From Phycicoccus elongatus Lp2 (GTDB lineage: Bacteria; Actinomycetota; Actinomycetes; Actinomycetales; Dermatophilaceae): 52,619 nt of DNA. A program made the position numbers and the translations under genes. Where the stretch lies: the NCBI RefSeq assembly GCF_000367525.1, contig NZ_HF570956.1, positions 2,147,268-2,199,886 on the forward strand, written 5' to 3'. The notes beneath the pieces are model-generated. The model searched no databases. It was not told the origin of the DNA and worked only from the letters and a program-made list of their open reading frames with translations. This document shows positions 10,205 through 17,539 of the stretch, piece after piece; position 1 is the first letter of the stretch; each line of letters opens with the position of its first letter.

Positions 10205-10561
10205 TCAATTCGAGGGAGCCGGGGCGGTGGTCTCGGGAGTCGTCGGGGTGGGTTCACTGGTTTCCGTCGGCGTTTGCGTCGGAGTGGGCGTGGGCGTACT
10301 GGTCGTGGGGGGCGGGGTCGTATTCGGCGGATTGGTCGGCGTAGTGGGCTCTGGTGTCAGCAACGCGCTGGTCGGGACGACGACAGGCACCGTGGGCCGG
10401 CGAACCGGCGCCCGGGTGGGCACCCGCGTCGGCGTGGGGGTGGGAGTGGGAGTCGCCGACGGGCTGGGCGACTCCGAGGTCTCTGTCGCACTCGGGCTCG
10501 AGGAACTCCGGGTCGGGCCGGGAGTCTGGCTTGCCGTCGATCCTGGCCTGTCACCCATCAT
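10205..10561 (-). CDS. small Pro/Thr/Ser-rich low-complexity protein
   Basis: 118 aa, almost entirely Pro, Thr and Ser with repeated TPTP dipeptides and a short RVPTRAPVRRPTVPVVVP basic/hydrophobic island in the middle. No signal peptide, lipobox or membrane segment is visible, so a wall-linker role is not supported directly. The ATG at 10561 has an excellent GGGAGGAG about 5 nt upstream, which is the main argument that the gene is real; third positions are G/C-rich on this strand. It is bounded by a tRNA and by divergent glmU. No function is assigned. Confidence 0.6.
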   Translation of the reverse strand: MMGDRPGSTASQTPGPTRSSSSPSATETSESPSPSATPTPTPTPTRVPTRAPVRRPTVPVVVPTSALLTPEPTTPTNPPNTTPPPTTSTPTPTPTQTPTETSEPTPTTPETTAPAPSN

Positions 10562-10658
10562 GCGGTCTCCTCCCACCCTGGGACATTGCGGCTGATCACG
10601 GGCCACAACCGGCGCATCCACCGCCAACCGCCGCGGCAGGGGCGACGCGAGAACTCGC

Positions 10659-10664
10659 TAGAGT
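10659..10664 (+). promoter_or_regulatory. -10 element upstream of glmU
   Basis: TAGAGT lies 41 nt before the glmU TTG start. The transcript would have a short leader containing the CAGGAG ribosome-binding site at 10692-10697. Confidence 0.45.
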
Positions 10665-10705
10665 GAGCGGGTACGCCGCCTCCCCACCCCGCAGGAGCCA
10701 CCGCG

Positions 10706-12194
10706 TTGAACTCCGTCCGACCGGCTGCCGTCATCATCCTCGCCGCAGGTGAAGGCACCCGGATGAAGTCCTCGACCCCCAAGGTCCTGCACCCCATCGG
10801 TGGGTTGCCGCTCCTCGGCCACGCCATCCGCGCCGCACGCGCGACGGCTGCTGAGCACGTCGAGGTGGTCGTGCGTCACCAGCGCGACCTCGTCGTGGAG
10901 TACTGCTCCAGCGTCGACCCGGCGCTCGTCGTCGCCGACCAGGACGAGGTGAAGGGCACCGGCCGAGCCGTCGAGTGCGGCCTTGCTGCACTGCCAGCCG
11001 ACCTGGTCGGCACCGTGCTCGTCACCAGCGGTGACGTCCCCCTCATCGAGGGCCGGACCCTCGTCGACCTGGCCAACGCCCACGCGGCCAGCGGTGCCGC
11101 GGTCACGGTCGTCACTGCCGAGGTGGCCGACCCCACCGGCTACGGCCGGGTGGTCCGGGGCGCCGACGGCGGCGTGGAGCGGATCGTCGAGCAGAAGGAC
11201 GCGAGCGAGGCCGAACGCAGCATCCGTGAGATCAACTCGGGCATCTGGGGCTTCGACGCAGCGGTCCTGCGGGACGCCCTCGAGCAGGTGGGCACCGACA
11301 ACGCCCAAGGGGAGAAGTACCTCACCGACGTGCTCGCGCTCGCTCGCGCGGCCGGCCACCGGGTCGGCGCGCACCGGATCGACGACATCTGGCAGACCGA
11401 GGGCGTCAACGATCGGGTCCAGCTCGCGAAGTTGGGCCGCGTCCTCAACGACCGGGTCTGCGAGAAGTGGATGCGCGCCGGGGTCACCATCGTGGACCCG
11501 GCGACGACCTGGATCGACACCGACGTGACGATCGGCCAGGACGCGCGCATCCTGCCCGGCACCCAACTGCTCGGCGCGACGACCATCGGTTCCGGGGCAG
11601 TGATCGGACCCGAGGTCACCCTCATCGACACCGAGGTGGGTGAGGAGGCCGAGGTCGAGCGGGCCAAGGCGAACCTTGCCGTGATCGGGGCCGGCGCGAC
11701 CGTCGGGCCGTATTCGTACCTGCGCCCGGGCACGGTGCTGGGGGCCAAGGGCAGGATCGGCGGGCGGTTTCGTCGAGACCAAGAACGCACAGATCGGCGC
11801 CGGCGCCAAGGTTCCCCATCTCACGTATGCCGGTGACGTCGAGATCGGCCCCGGCGCCAACATCGGGGCCGGCACGATCTTCGCGAACTACGACGGTGTG
11901 GCCAAGCACCGCAGCCGCATCGGCAAGGACTCCTTCGTCGGTAGCCACACCGTGGTCATCTCCCCGGTCGATGTCGCCGACGGCGCCTACGTCGCGGCCG
12001 GCTCCGCGCTCACCCAGGACGTCAACCCGGGCGAGATCGCCGTGGCGCGTGCCAAGCAGCGCAATGTGCCCGGCTGGGTGGCGCGCGCCCGGCCCGGGAC
12101 CCGGACCGCAGCGGCCGCCGAGGCGGCCGCTGCGGCGGGCACACGGCATACCCCATCCGACGGGGACGACAGCGACACGGAAGGTGAACGGTGA
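10706..12194 (+). CDS. glmU: bifunctional GlmU (GlcNAc-1-P uridyltransferase / GlcN-1-P acetyltransferase), frameshifted
   Basis: Makes UDP-GlcNAc for peptidoglycan. The N-terminal uridyltransferase starts VIILAAGEGTRMKSSTPKVL, with the nucleotide-binding loop and Lys. The left-handed beta-helix acetyltransferase is visible as hexapeptide repeats. The TTG start at 10706 is fixed by CAGGAG 8 nt upstream. The frame breaks at 11759-11766: GGCGGGCG is a tandem duplication of GGCG. Removing one copy gives the family sequence RIGGFVETKNAQIG and a continuous product of about 494 aa ending at 12194. As read, the first frame stops at 11836 without the acetyltransferase core. Because the gene is essential, sequence error is more likely than a real null. 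The last 4 nt overlap prs. Confidence 0.85.
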
Positions 12195-13195
12195 AGGAGA
12201 AGGAGCGGCATCCGTCCGCGAGCATCAAGAAGCGGCCCAAGAGGCGGCTGATGGTCCTCAGCGGTCGGGCGCACCCGGGACTCGCCCAGGAGGTGGCCGC
12301 CGACCTCGGGACCGAACTCGTGCCGACGAGTGCCTACAACTTCGCCAACGGCGAGATCTACGTGCGCTTCGAGGAGTCGGTGCGCGGAGCCGATGTCTTC
12401 ATCCTCCAGAGCCACACGGCCCCCATCAACGAGGCGATCATGGAGCACCTGCTCATGATCGACGCGGCCAAGCGCGCCAGTGCCAAGCGGATCACCGTCG
12501 TCATGCCGTTCTACGGCTATGCCCGTCAGGACAAGAAGCATCGCGGGCGTGAGCCGATCTCGGCACGGATGATCGCCGACATGTTCGCGGTCGCGGGCGC
12601 CGACCGGTTGATCTGCATCGACCTCCACACCGACCAGATCCAGGGCTTCTTCGACGGTCCCGTCGACCACCTGATGGCGATCCCGATCCTGTCCGCCTAT
12701 GTCGCGGAGAAGTATGGCGACCAGGACCTTGCGGTCGTCTCTCCCGATGCCGGCCGGATCAAGGTGGCCGAGCAGTGGTCCAAGCGCCTGGGCGGTGCAC
12801 CGCTGGCCTTCATCCACAAGACGCGCGACATCAACCGCCCCAACGAGACCGTCGCCAATCGTGTCGTCGGTGAGGTCGAGGGCCGGGTCTGCGTGCTCGT
12901 CGACGACATGATCGACACCGGCGGCACGATCGCCAAGGCTGCCGACGCCCTCATGGAGGCGGGCGCCAAGGACGTCGTCATCGCGGCGACTCACCCGATC
13001 CTGTCGGGGCCGGCCGTCGAGCGGCTGCAGGCCTGTGGGGCGCGGGAGATCATCGTCACCAACACCCTGCCGATCGACCCCGAGCAGGAGTTCGACGGCT
13101 TGACCGTCCTGTCCATTGCCCCGCTCATCTCGGCGGCCGTGCGGGAGGTCTTCCTCGACGGCTCGGTCACCTCACTGTTCGGCGGCCGAGCCTGA
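12191..13195 (+). CDS. prs: ribose-phosphate diphosphokinase (PRPP synthetase)
   Basis: Transfers pyrophosphate from ATP to ribose-5-phosphate to make PRPP for nucleotide, His and Trp synthesis. 334 aa with an N-terminal basic extension of about 20 residues before the family start LMVLSGRAHPGLA. Visible are YGYARQDKKHRGREPI (ATP-binding flexible loop region), DLHTDQIQGFF, and the PRPP-binding loop VLVDDMIDTGGTI. The GTG start overlaps the glmU stop by 4 nt (GTGA), implying translational coupling. The glmU-prs pairing is common because both feed cell-wall and nucleotide precursors. Confidence 0.95.
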   Translation: MKEKERHPSASIKKRPKRRLMVLSGRAHPGLAQEVAADLGTELVPTSAYNFANGEIYVRFEESVRGADVFILQSHTAPINEAIMEHLLMIDAAKRASAKRITVVMPFYGYARQDKKHRGREPISARMIADMFAVAGADRLICIDLHTDQIQGFFDGPVDHLMAIPILSAYVAEKYGDQDLAVVSPDAGRIKVAEQWSKRLGGAPLAFIHKTRDINRPNETVANRVVGEVEGRVCVLVDDMIDTGGTIAKAADALMEAGAKDVVIAATHPILSGPAVERLQACGAREIIVTNTLPIDPEQEFDGLTVLSIAPLISAAVREVFLDGSVTSLFGGRA

Positions 13196-13219
13196 CCCTG
13201 TGCCGGCGTTGTTCCCGGA

Positions 13220-13261
13220 TGCCGCGGTTGTTCCGCGCCGGGGCCGGTAACAACCGCGGCA
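13220..13261. terminator. hairpin between convergent prs and homocysteine methyltransferase
   Basis: Arms TGCCGCGGTTGTT (13220-13232) and the exact complement (13249-13261) enclose a 16-nt loop. It can serve both convergent genes. There is no U tract. Confidence 0.65.
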
Positions 13262-13263
13262 GG

Positions 13264-14160
13264 TCAGTGGGGGAGCCGGGCGATCTGGTCGGGGAAGACC
13301 CGGCAACAACCGCCGATGAGCGTGGCGCCCGCCCGGCGCCAGTCGCTGACGCCGCCCTCGTCCCACTGGGCCTCACCCCGCCACTGGCGAGCGACGGCGT
13401 CCCAGGTCTCGCCGCTGTTGGGGTAGGCCACCCCCGTCAACTCGTATGCCGCGGGGTCCAGTTCCGTCAGTGCCGTCGCCACGTCCTCGGGCGGGCAGCA
13501 GTTGACGCCCACTGCGAGGGTGGCTGGATGGGCAGCCGCGAGCGCTGCGAGATCGGCGAGCGGCTCACCCGTGCGGGTCGTCCGGCCGCCCGGTGCAGGG
13601 GTGAAGGAGAACCACGTCGGCGTCGTCGCACCCATCGAATTGAGCTCTGCGACAACCGCCTCCAGCTCCCTCGCCGTTGGGAGGGTCTCGACGGCCAGGG
13701 CATCCACGCCTGCCTCGATGAGCGCGACCAGGCGCTCGCGATGGTGTGCGCGGAGGATGGCCTGACCCTCCTCGCCCCGGGGCAGGTCGTAGGCGCCGGT
13801 GTACTCCGAACCGTCTGCCCGGGAGGCCCCGTAGGGCCCGACGGATCCCACCACCCAGCCCGACCCGTGCTCGTCCCGTGCCTGTCGCGCCGCGGCCACC
13901 GCAAGGGTGAGAAGGGGCGCGAAGTCTGCCCGCGGCATACCGGCCCGGGAGAGGGAGTCCGGTGTGAGTTGGTAGGTCGCGGTGGTGGCGACCTGCGCGC
14001 CGGCGTCGAAGAAGGAGCGGTGTGCGGCCGTGATGGCGGCGGGGTCGATGCGCAGGACGCTTGCCGACCAAAGGCTGGAGGAGAGGTCATGCCCCATGGC
14101 CTCGAGTTGCGTGGCCAGGCCCCCGTCGAGCACGGCCGAGGTGGGGAAGGCGTCGGTCAT
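13264..14160 (-). CDS. mmuM: homocysteine S-methyltransferase (MmuM type)
   Basis: 298-aa TIM-barrel enzyme that methylates homocysteine to methionine using S-methylmethionine or SAM, independent of cobalamin. The start motif VLDGGLATQLEAMGHDL is typical. Zinc ligands are the Cys of GVNCCPPEDV and the GGCCR pair near the C-terminus. TYQLTP and the WFSFTP block also match. The reading frame extends past the start, but family homology begins at the ATG at 14160. The ATG overlaps the stop of the upstream CGNR gene by 4 nt, so the two form an operon. Confidence 0.9.
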   Translation of the reverse strand: MTDAFPTSAVLDGGLATQLEAMGHDLSSSLWSASVLRIDPAAITAAHRSFFDAGAQVATTATYQLTPDSLSRAGMPRADFAPLLTLAVAAARQARDEHGSGWVVGSVGPYGASRADGSEYTGAYDLPRGEEGQAILRAHHRERLVALIEAGVDALAVETLPTARELEAVVAELNSMGATTPTWFSFTPAPGGRTTRTGEPLADLAALAAAHPATLAVGVNCCPPEDVATALTELDPAAYELTGVAYPNSGETWDAVARQWRGEAQWDEGGVSDWRRAGATLIGGCCRVFPDQIARLPH

Positions 14161-14702
14161 GTGGCGGCCTTTCGGGCTCGGTAGGCGGCCGCGTGCGCGC
14201 GGTTGGCGCACGCTGTGTCGCAGAACTTGCGGGACTGGTTCTTGGTGAGGTCCACCAGGACGTTGTCGCAGTCCTCGCGGTCGCACAGGCGGAGGCGATC
14301 GAGCGTGTCGGTGCGGATGACGTCGACCATGGCCATGGCGGCGTCGACGGCCATGCGCACAGCGATGGGGGCATCGGGTTCGGTGCCGTGGATGTGCCAA
14401 CCGAAGGGTTCGTGGATGACCAGCTGCGGCATCGCCCGACCGTCGCGGAGCAACGCATTGACGATGTCGACCGCTTGGTCGACATCGACGTCCCACAGGG
14501 TGCGGAGCCGATCACGCACCCGCCGCACCTGCGCGAGATCGGTGTCGTTGTCGGGCATCGAGCCCGTCCAGGACCATCCCGCCATGTGTTCGAGCAGGTC
14601 GGCGACGGTGTTCAGCGTCTCGGGTGCACCGACCGTGGGCTTGGTGTTGACCAGCGTGGCCGCCCACTGGAGGGTCACTTCTGTATCAGGAGCAAATATC
14701 AA
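14157..14702 (-). CDS. CGNR zinc-finger protein (ABATE domain)
   Basis: 181 aa. The N-terminal two thirds match the ABATE (stress-induced, putative regulatory) domain style. The C-terminal 45 residues form the CGNR zinc finger: Cys in LRLCDREDC, then RKFCDTACANRAHAAAYRAR, where the signature reads CANR and not CGNR. The TTG start at 14702 is supported by AGGAG at 14707-14711 on the minus strand, 5 nt away. It heads the two-gene operon with mmuM and is divergent from an EamA exporter, which it may regulate. The role of this family is largely uncharacterised. Confidence 0.8.
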   Translation of the reverse strand: MIFAPDTEVTLQWAATLVNTKPTVGAPETLNTVADLLEHMAGWSWTGSMPDNDTDLAQVRRVRDRLRTLWDVDVDQAVDIVNALLRDGRAMPQLVIHEPFGWHIHGTEPDAPIAVRMAVDAAMAMVDVIRTDTLDRLRLCDREDCDNVLVDLTKNQSRKFCDTACANRAHAAAYRARKAAT

Positions 14703-14781
14703 GTTGACTCCTGACGCTCGGGATCCCTATCGTCATGCCCAACAGCATACTTTGGTCCTGACGAGAGAGTGGGTGTTGGTG

Positions 14782-15771
14782 ATGGTGGAGACGATCCGCA
14801 AGAAGGTGGGGAGTGGCTTCGTGCTCGTCATCGCCTCGTGCCTGTTCTTCGCGACGTCGGGCACCTTTGCCAAGGCGTTGATCACGGCCGGGTGGTCGCC
14901 GTTGGCCGTCGTCACGGTCCGGGTCGGAGGCGCCGCCCTCATCCTGCTTCCGTGGAGCCTGGGGACCCTGCGGGGACGGTGGGCCGAGATCCGCGGCCAC
15001 CTCGGGCTCGTCGGCGGCTACGGCCTGCTCGGCATCGCGGCCGCCCAACTCGGCTACTTCGGCGCGGTCCAGCGCCTGGATGTCGCCGTTGCCCTGCTCA
15101 TCGAGTACCTCGGCATCGTCCTGGTCGTGCTCTGGATCTGGCTGCGCACGCGCGTCACCCCCCACGCCTACACCCTGCTCGGAGTGGCGCTGTCCATCGC
15201 CGGGCTCGCGCTCGTGCTGCAGATCCTCGGTGCGGCTGCGCCTGATGTCGTCGGGGTCCTCTGGGGCCTGTTCGCCGCCATCGGCATGGCCGGGCACTAC
15301 CTGCTCGCGGCCCGCCCGACCCCGGTGCCGGCCGTCGCCTTTGCCGGGCTGGGTCTCACGGCCGGCTTCGTCCTCCTCGTCCTGGCCGGTGTCCTCGGTG
15401 TCGTGCCCTTCGTCGTGGGTGGCGACTCGGTCGTCCTGGGGGGCTCGCAGTTGCCGGCGTGGGTGGCGTTGGCCGAGCTCATCGTCATCGCCGCGGCCGC
15501 GGCATACCTGATGGGAATCGCGGGAGCCCGGCGCCTGGGGTCCACCCTCGCGTCCTTCGTCGGCCTCACCGAGGTGCTCTTCGCCGTGCTCATTGCGTGG
15601 GTCTTGCTGGGGGAGACCCCCGGGCTGATCCGCGCCATCGGTGGGCTGCTCATCCTCGGCGGCGTCGTCGCCGTGCGGATGGGCGAGATGCGCACCGTCG
15701 ACGAGCACCCGGAGATTGCCGCCGACGACGTCCTCGTCGACCCCGAGCCCGAGGCCGTCCACGCTCCGTGA
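14782..15771 (+). CDS. EamA/DMT-family membrane transporter
   Basis: 329-aa integral membrane protein with about ten hydrophobic helices in two EamA repeats, typical of drug/metabolite transporters that export amino acids or other small metabolites. The first helix is GFVLVIASCLFFATSGTFA, and the second repeat begins after GVLWGLFAAIGMAGHYLLA. The conserved VAVALLIEYLGIVLV and GSTLASFVGLTEVLFAVL helices are present. The acidic C-terminal tail is cytoplasmic. In-frame GTG codons at 14773 and 14779 are alternative starts. It is divergent from the CGNR/mmuM operon, so a methionine-related or amino-acid substrate is a guess only. Confidence 0.85.
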   Translation: MVETIRKKVGSGFVLVIASCLFFATSGTFAKALITAGWSPLAVVTVRVGGAALILLPWSLGTLRGRWAEIRGHLGLVGGYGLLGIAAAQLGYFGAVQRLDVAVALLIEYLGIVLVVLWIWLRTRVTPHAYTLLGVALSIAGLALVLQILGAAAPDVVGVLWGLFAAIGMAGHYLLAARPTPVPAVAFAGLGLTAGFVLLVLAGVLGVVPFVVGGDSVVLGGSQLPAWVALAELIVIAAAAAYLMGIAGARRLGSTLASFVGLTEVLFAVLIAWVLLGETPGLIRAIGGLLILGGVVAVRMGEMRTVDEHPEIAADDVLVDPEPEAVHAP

Positions 15772-15934
15772 CGTACGTGACGTACTGACGGTGCCTGAAC
15801 CCCAGCTTCTGCGTCGCGCAGAAGTTGGGGTTTCGCACGGCTATTTCCGGTCGGCGGGCGAACCTCCGCGTCACGCAGAAGTTGGGGTATGCCGCCGCCA
15901 GGGCGCCGATTTCGCGCCGCCGCAACGGATCGCC
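15772..15934. other. intergenic stretch after EamA gene, carries a repeated hairpin element
   Basis: No plausible gene. It contains two arms of a repeated element at 15798-15884 (listed separately) and a GTATGCCG copy at 15887-15894. Confidence 0.6.
15798..15884. repeat. dispersed double-hairpin element, copy 1
   Basis: The first hairpin has 16-bp arms (15798-15813 and 15817-15832, one G-T) with core CTTCTGCGTCGCGCAGAAG. Exactly 57 nt downstream comes a second core, CCTCCGCGTCACGCAGAAG, followed by TTGGGG. The same two cores with the same 57-nt spacing occur at 29903-29996. It probably also terminates the EamA transcript. Confidence 0.7.
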
Positions 15935-15940
15935 TAGACT
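15935..15940 (+). promoter_or_regulatory. -10 element of rplY
   Basis: TAGACT. It implies a leader of about 220 nt before the rplY GTG; ribosomal-protein leaders of this length can be regulatory, but no known structure was recognised. Confidence 0.4.
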
Positions 15941-16165
15941 CGCAGGGTTGCCTCGGCGAGGGACGGAGCACCGGCCACAGCAGTCCGGTCGCGACGATGT
16001 CCGTGATCGACGCGGTGGCGCCTGCAGATCCGATGTGATCCGCCGGCGGCGCCCGTGTCCGTGCGTCGTCCCGCGTCGAGGCCCACCGCGAGGCATTCGC
16101 CCCGCACCCGTCCCCTCAGGGCCCGGCTCCCCTGCCGCGCCCGCCACCACGTGTCAGGAGTTCCC
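15941..16165 (+). other. long G+C-rich leader of rplY
   Basis: No gene seen. The 225 nt are G+C-rich with several short complementary stretches and end in CAGGAG (16155-16160), 5 nt from the GTG. Attenuation or L25 autogenous control is possible but not demonstrated. Confidence 0.4.
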
Positions 16166-16837
16166 GTGTCCAGCACCAACAAGCTCGTTGCCGAGGAGCG
16201 CACTCAGTTCGGCAAGGGCGCGGCCCGCAAGATCCGCCGCGACCACAAGATCCCCGCCGTCATGTACGGCCACGGCGCCAAGCCGATCCACATCACCCTC
16301 CCGGGCCACGACGCGATGATGGCGCTCAAGCACGCCAACGCGCTGCTCACCATCACCCTCGGCGACGAGGAGCACATGGCCCTGGCCAAGGACGTCCAGC
16401 GCGACCCGATCAAGCCGGTCATCGAGCACGTCGACCTCGTCATCGTCCGCAAGGGCGAGAAGGTCACCGTCGACGTCCCCGTCCACATCGAGGGCGAGGC
16501 CGCCCCGGAGACCGTCGTCACCACGGACAGCAACACCCTCCAGCTCGAGGTCGAGGCCACGAACATCCCCGAGTCGCTCACCGTCTCGGTCGAGGGCCTC
16601 GAGGCCGGCACCCAGATCCTCGCCGGCGCCGTCGAACTCCCTGCGGGCGCGACCCTGGTCACCGACGCCGAGGCGCTCGTCGTCAACATCACCGCGATGA
16701 TCTCCCAGGAGGCCCTGGACGCCGAGATGGCCGAGGCCGAGGCCGAGGCGGGCATCGAGCACGAGGAGTCCGACGCCGACGCGGAGGCCACCGCGGCCGC
16801 AGAGGGCGAAGGGGTCGCGGCCGCCGACGAGGCCTGA
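16166..16837 (+). CDS. rplY: 50S ribosomal protein L25 (general stress protein Ctc type)
   Basis: 223-aa long form of L25, which binds 5S rRNA. The N-terminal L25 domain (residues about 5-95: RTQFGKGAARKIRRDHKIPA, VMYGHG) is followed by the beta-rich TL5/Ctc C-terminal domain to about residue 190 and an acidic Glu/Ala tail common in actinobacteria. The frame is open upstream, but CAGGAG 5 nt before the GTG at 16166 fixes the start. pth lies just downstream, the widespread rplY-pth pairing. Confidence 0.95.
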   Translation: MSSTNKLVAEERTQFGKGAARKIRRDHKIPAVMYGHGAKPIHITLPGHDAMMALKHANALLTITLGDEEHMALAKDVQRDPIKPVIEHVDLVIVRKGEKVTVDVPVHIEGEAAPETVVTTDSNTLQLEVEATNIPESLTVSVEGLEAGTQILAGAVELPAGATLVTDAEALVVNITAMISQEALDAEMAEAEAEAGIEHEESDADAEATAAAEGEGVAAADEA

Positions 16838-16863
16838 GCCCCCACCGGTTTCCCCGCTCTTGG

Positions 16864-16903
16864 GTCCGGGGTTTCCGTCGCCATGGCGACGGAAACCCCG
16901 GAC
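16864..16903. terminator. perfect 40-bp palindrome between rplY and pth
   Basis: The arms GTCCGGGGTTTCCGTCGCCA and its exact complement meet without a loop (20 bp each). It forms a strong terminator-like hairpin after rplY. An ATG in the middle of the palindrome (16883) is in frame with pth but is not a credible start for that reason. Confidence 0.75.
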
Positions 16904-16939
16904 GCAGTCGTTGGGGCGAGCGCGGCATACTTGGTCGTT

Positions 16940-17539
16940 GTGACTGCTGGACCTTGGGCGATCGTCGGACTCGGCAACCCCGGCCCGCGCTACGCGGGCA
17001 ACCGGCACAACGTCGGCGCGATGGTCATCGACGAACTCGCCCGCCGCACCAAGTCCACCCTCAAGTCGCACAAGGCGCGCGCCGTCGCCGCCCAGGCCCG
17101 CCTCGGGATGCTTCCCGGGGGAGTGCCCGGCCCGAGCGTCGTCCTCGCCGTCCCCTCGTCCTACATGAACGAGTCCGGCGGCCCGACCAAGGCCCTGCTC
17201 TCCTTCTTCTCGATCCCACCCGAGCGGCTCGTCGTCATCCATGACGAGCTCGACATCCCCGCCGGTGACGTGCGCGTCAAGCTCGGGGGCGGCGAGGGTG
17301 GACACAACGGATTGCGTTCCATCAGTTCATCGCTCGGCACCAAGGACTACCTGCGGGTGCGGGTCGGCATCGGCCGACCGCCCGGCCGGATGGACGCCGC
17401 CGACTACGTCCTTCGCGATTTCGGCACCGTCGAACGCAAGGAACTCCCCTTCCTCCTCGACACCGCGGCCGACGCCGTCGAGTCCCTCGTCACCGTCGGT
17501 CTGCTCGACACCCAACAGAAGTTCCACGCACCCTCATGA
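16940..17539 (+). CDS. pth: peptidyl-tRNA hydrolase
   Basis: Releases tRNA from prematurely dropped peptidyl-tRNA. 199 aa. The family start is WAIVGLGNPGPRYAGNRHNV, with the catalytic His in NRHNVG near residue 23 and Asp in VIHDELD. PSSYMNESGG and GGGEGGHNGLRS are the other signature blocks. The GTG at 16940 gives the normal N-terminus; the ATG at 16883 lies in a terminator palindrome. The last 4 nt overlap mfd (ATGA). Confidence 0.95.
   Translation: MTAGPWAIVGLGNPGPRYAGNRHNVGAMVIDELARRTKSTLKSHKARAVAAQARLGMLPGGVPGPSVVLAVPSSYMNESGGPTKALLSFFSIPPERLVVIHDELDIPAGDVRVKLGGGEGGHNGLRSISSSLGTKDYLRVRVGIGRPPGRMDAADYVLRDFGTVERKELPFLLDTAADAVESLVTVGLLDTQQKFHAPS

Noticed and set aside
10227-10595. Gly/Val-rich plus-strand open frame opposite the Pro/Thr-rich protein
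   Set aside because: It is the exact complement of the low-complexity Pro/Thr codons and has no ribosome-binding site; the minus strand has GGGAGGAG.
14686-14714. Inverted repeat TCAGGAG/CTCCTGA at the start of the CGNR gene as an operator
   Set aside because: The right half is simply the Shine-Dalgarno sequence of the CGNR gene; arms are short and the symmetry may be chance.
16883-16939. ATG-initiated extension of pth
   Set aside because: The ATG is the centre of a 40-bp terminator palindrome; GTG at 16940 matches the family N-terminus.
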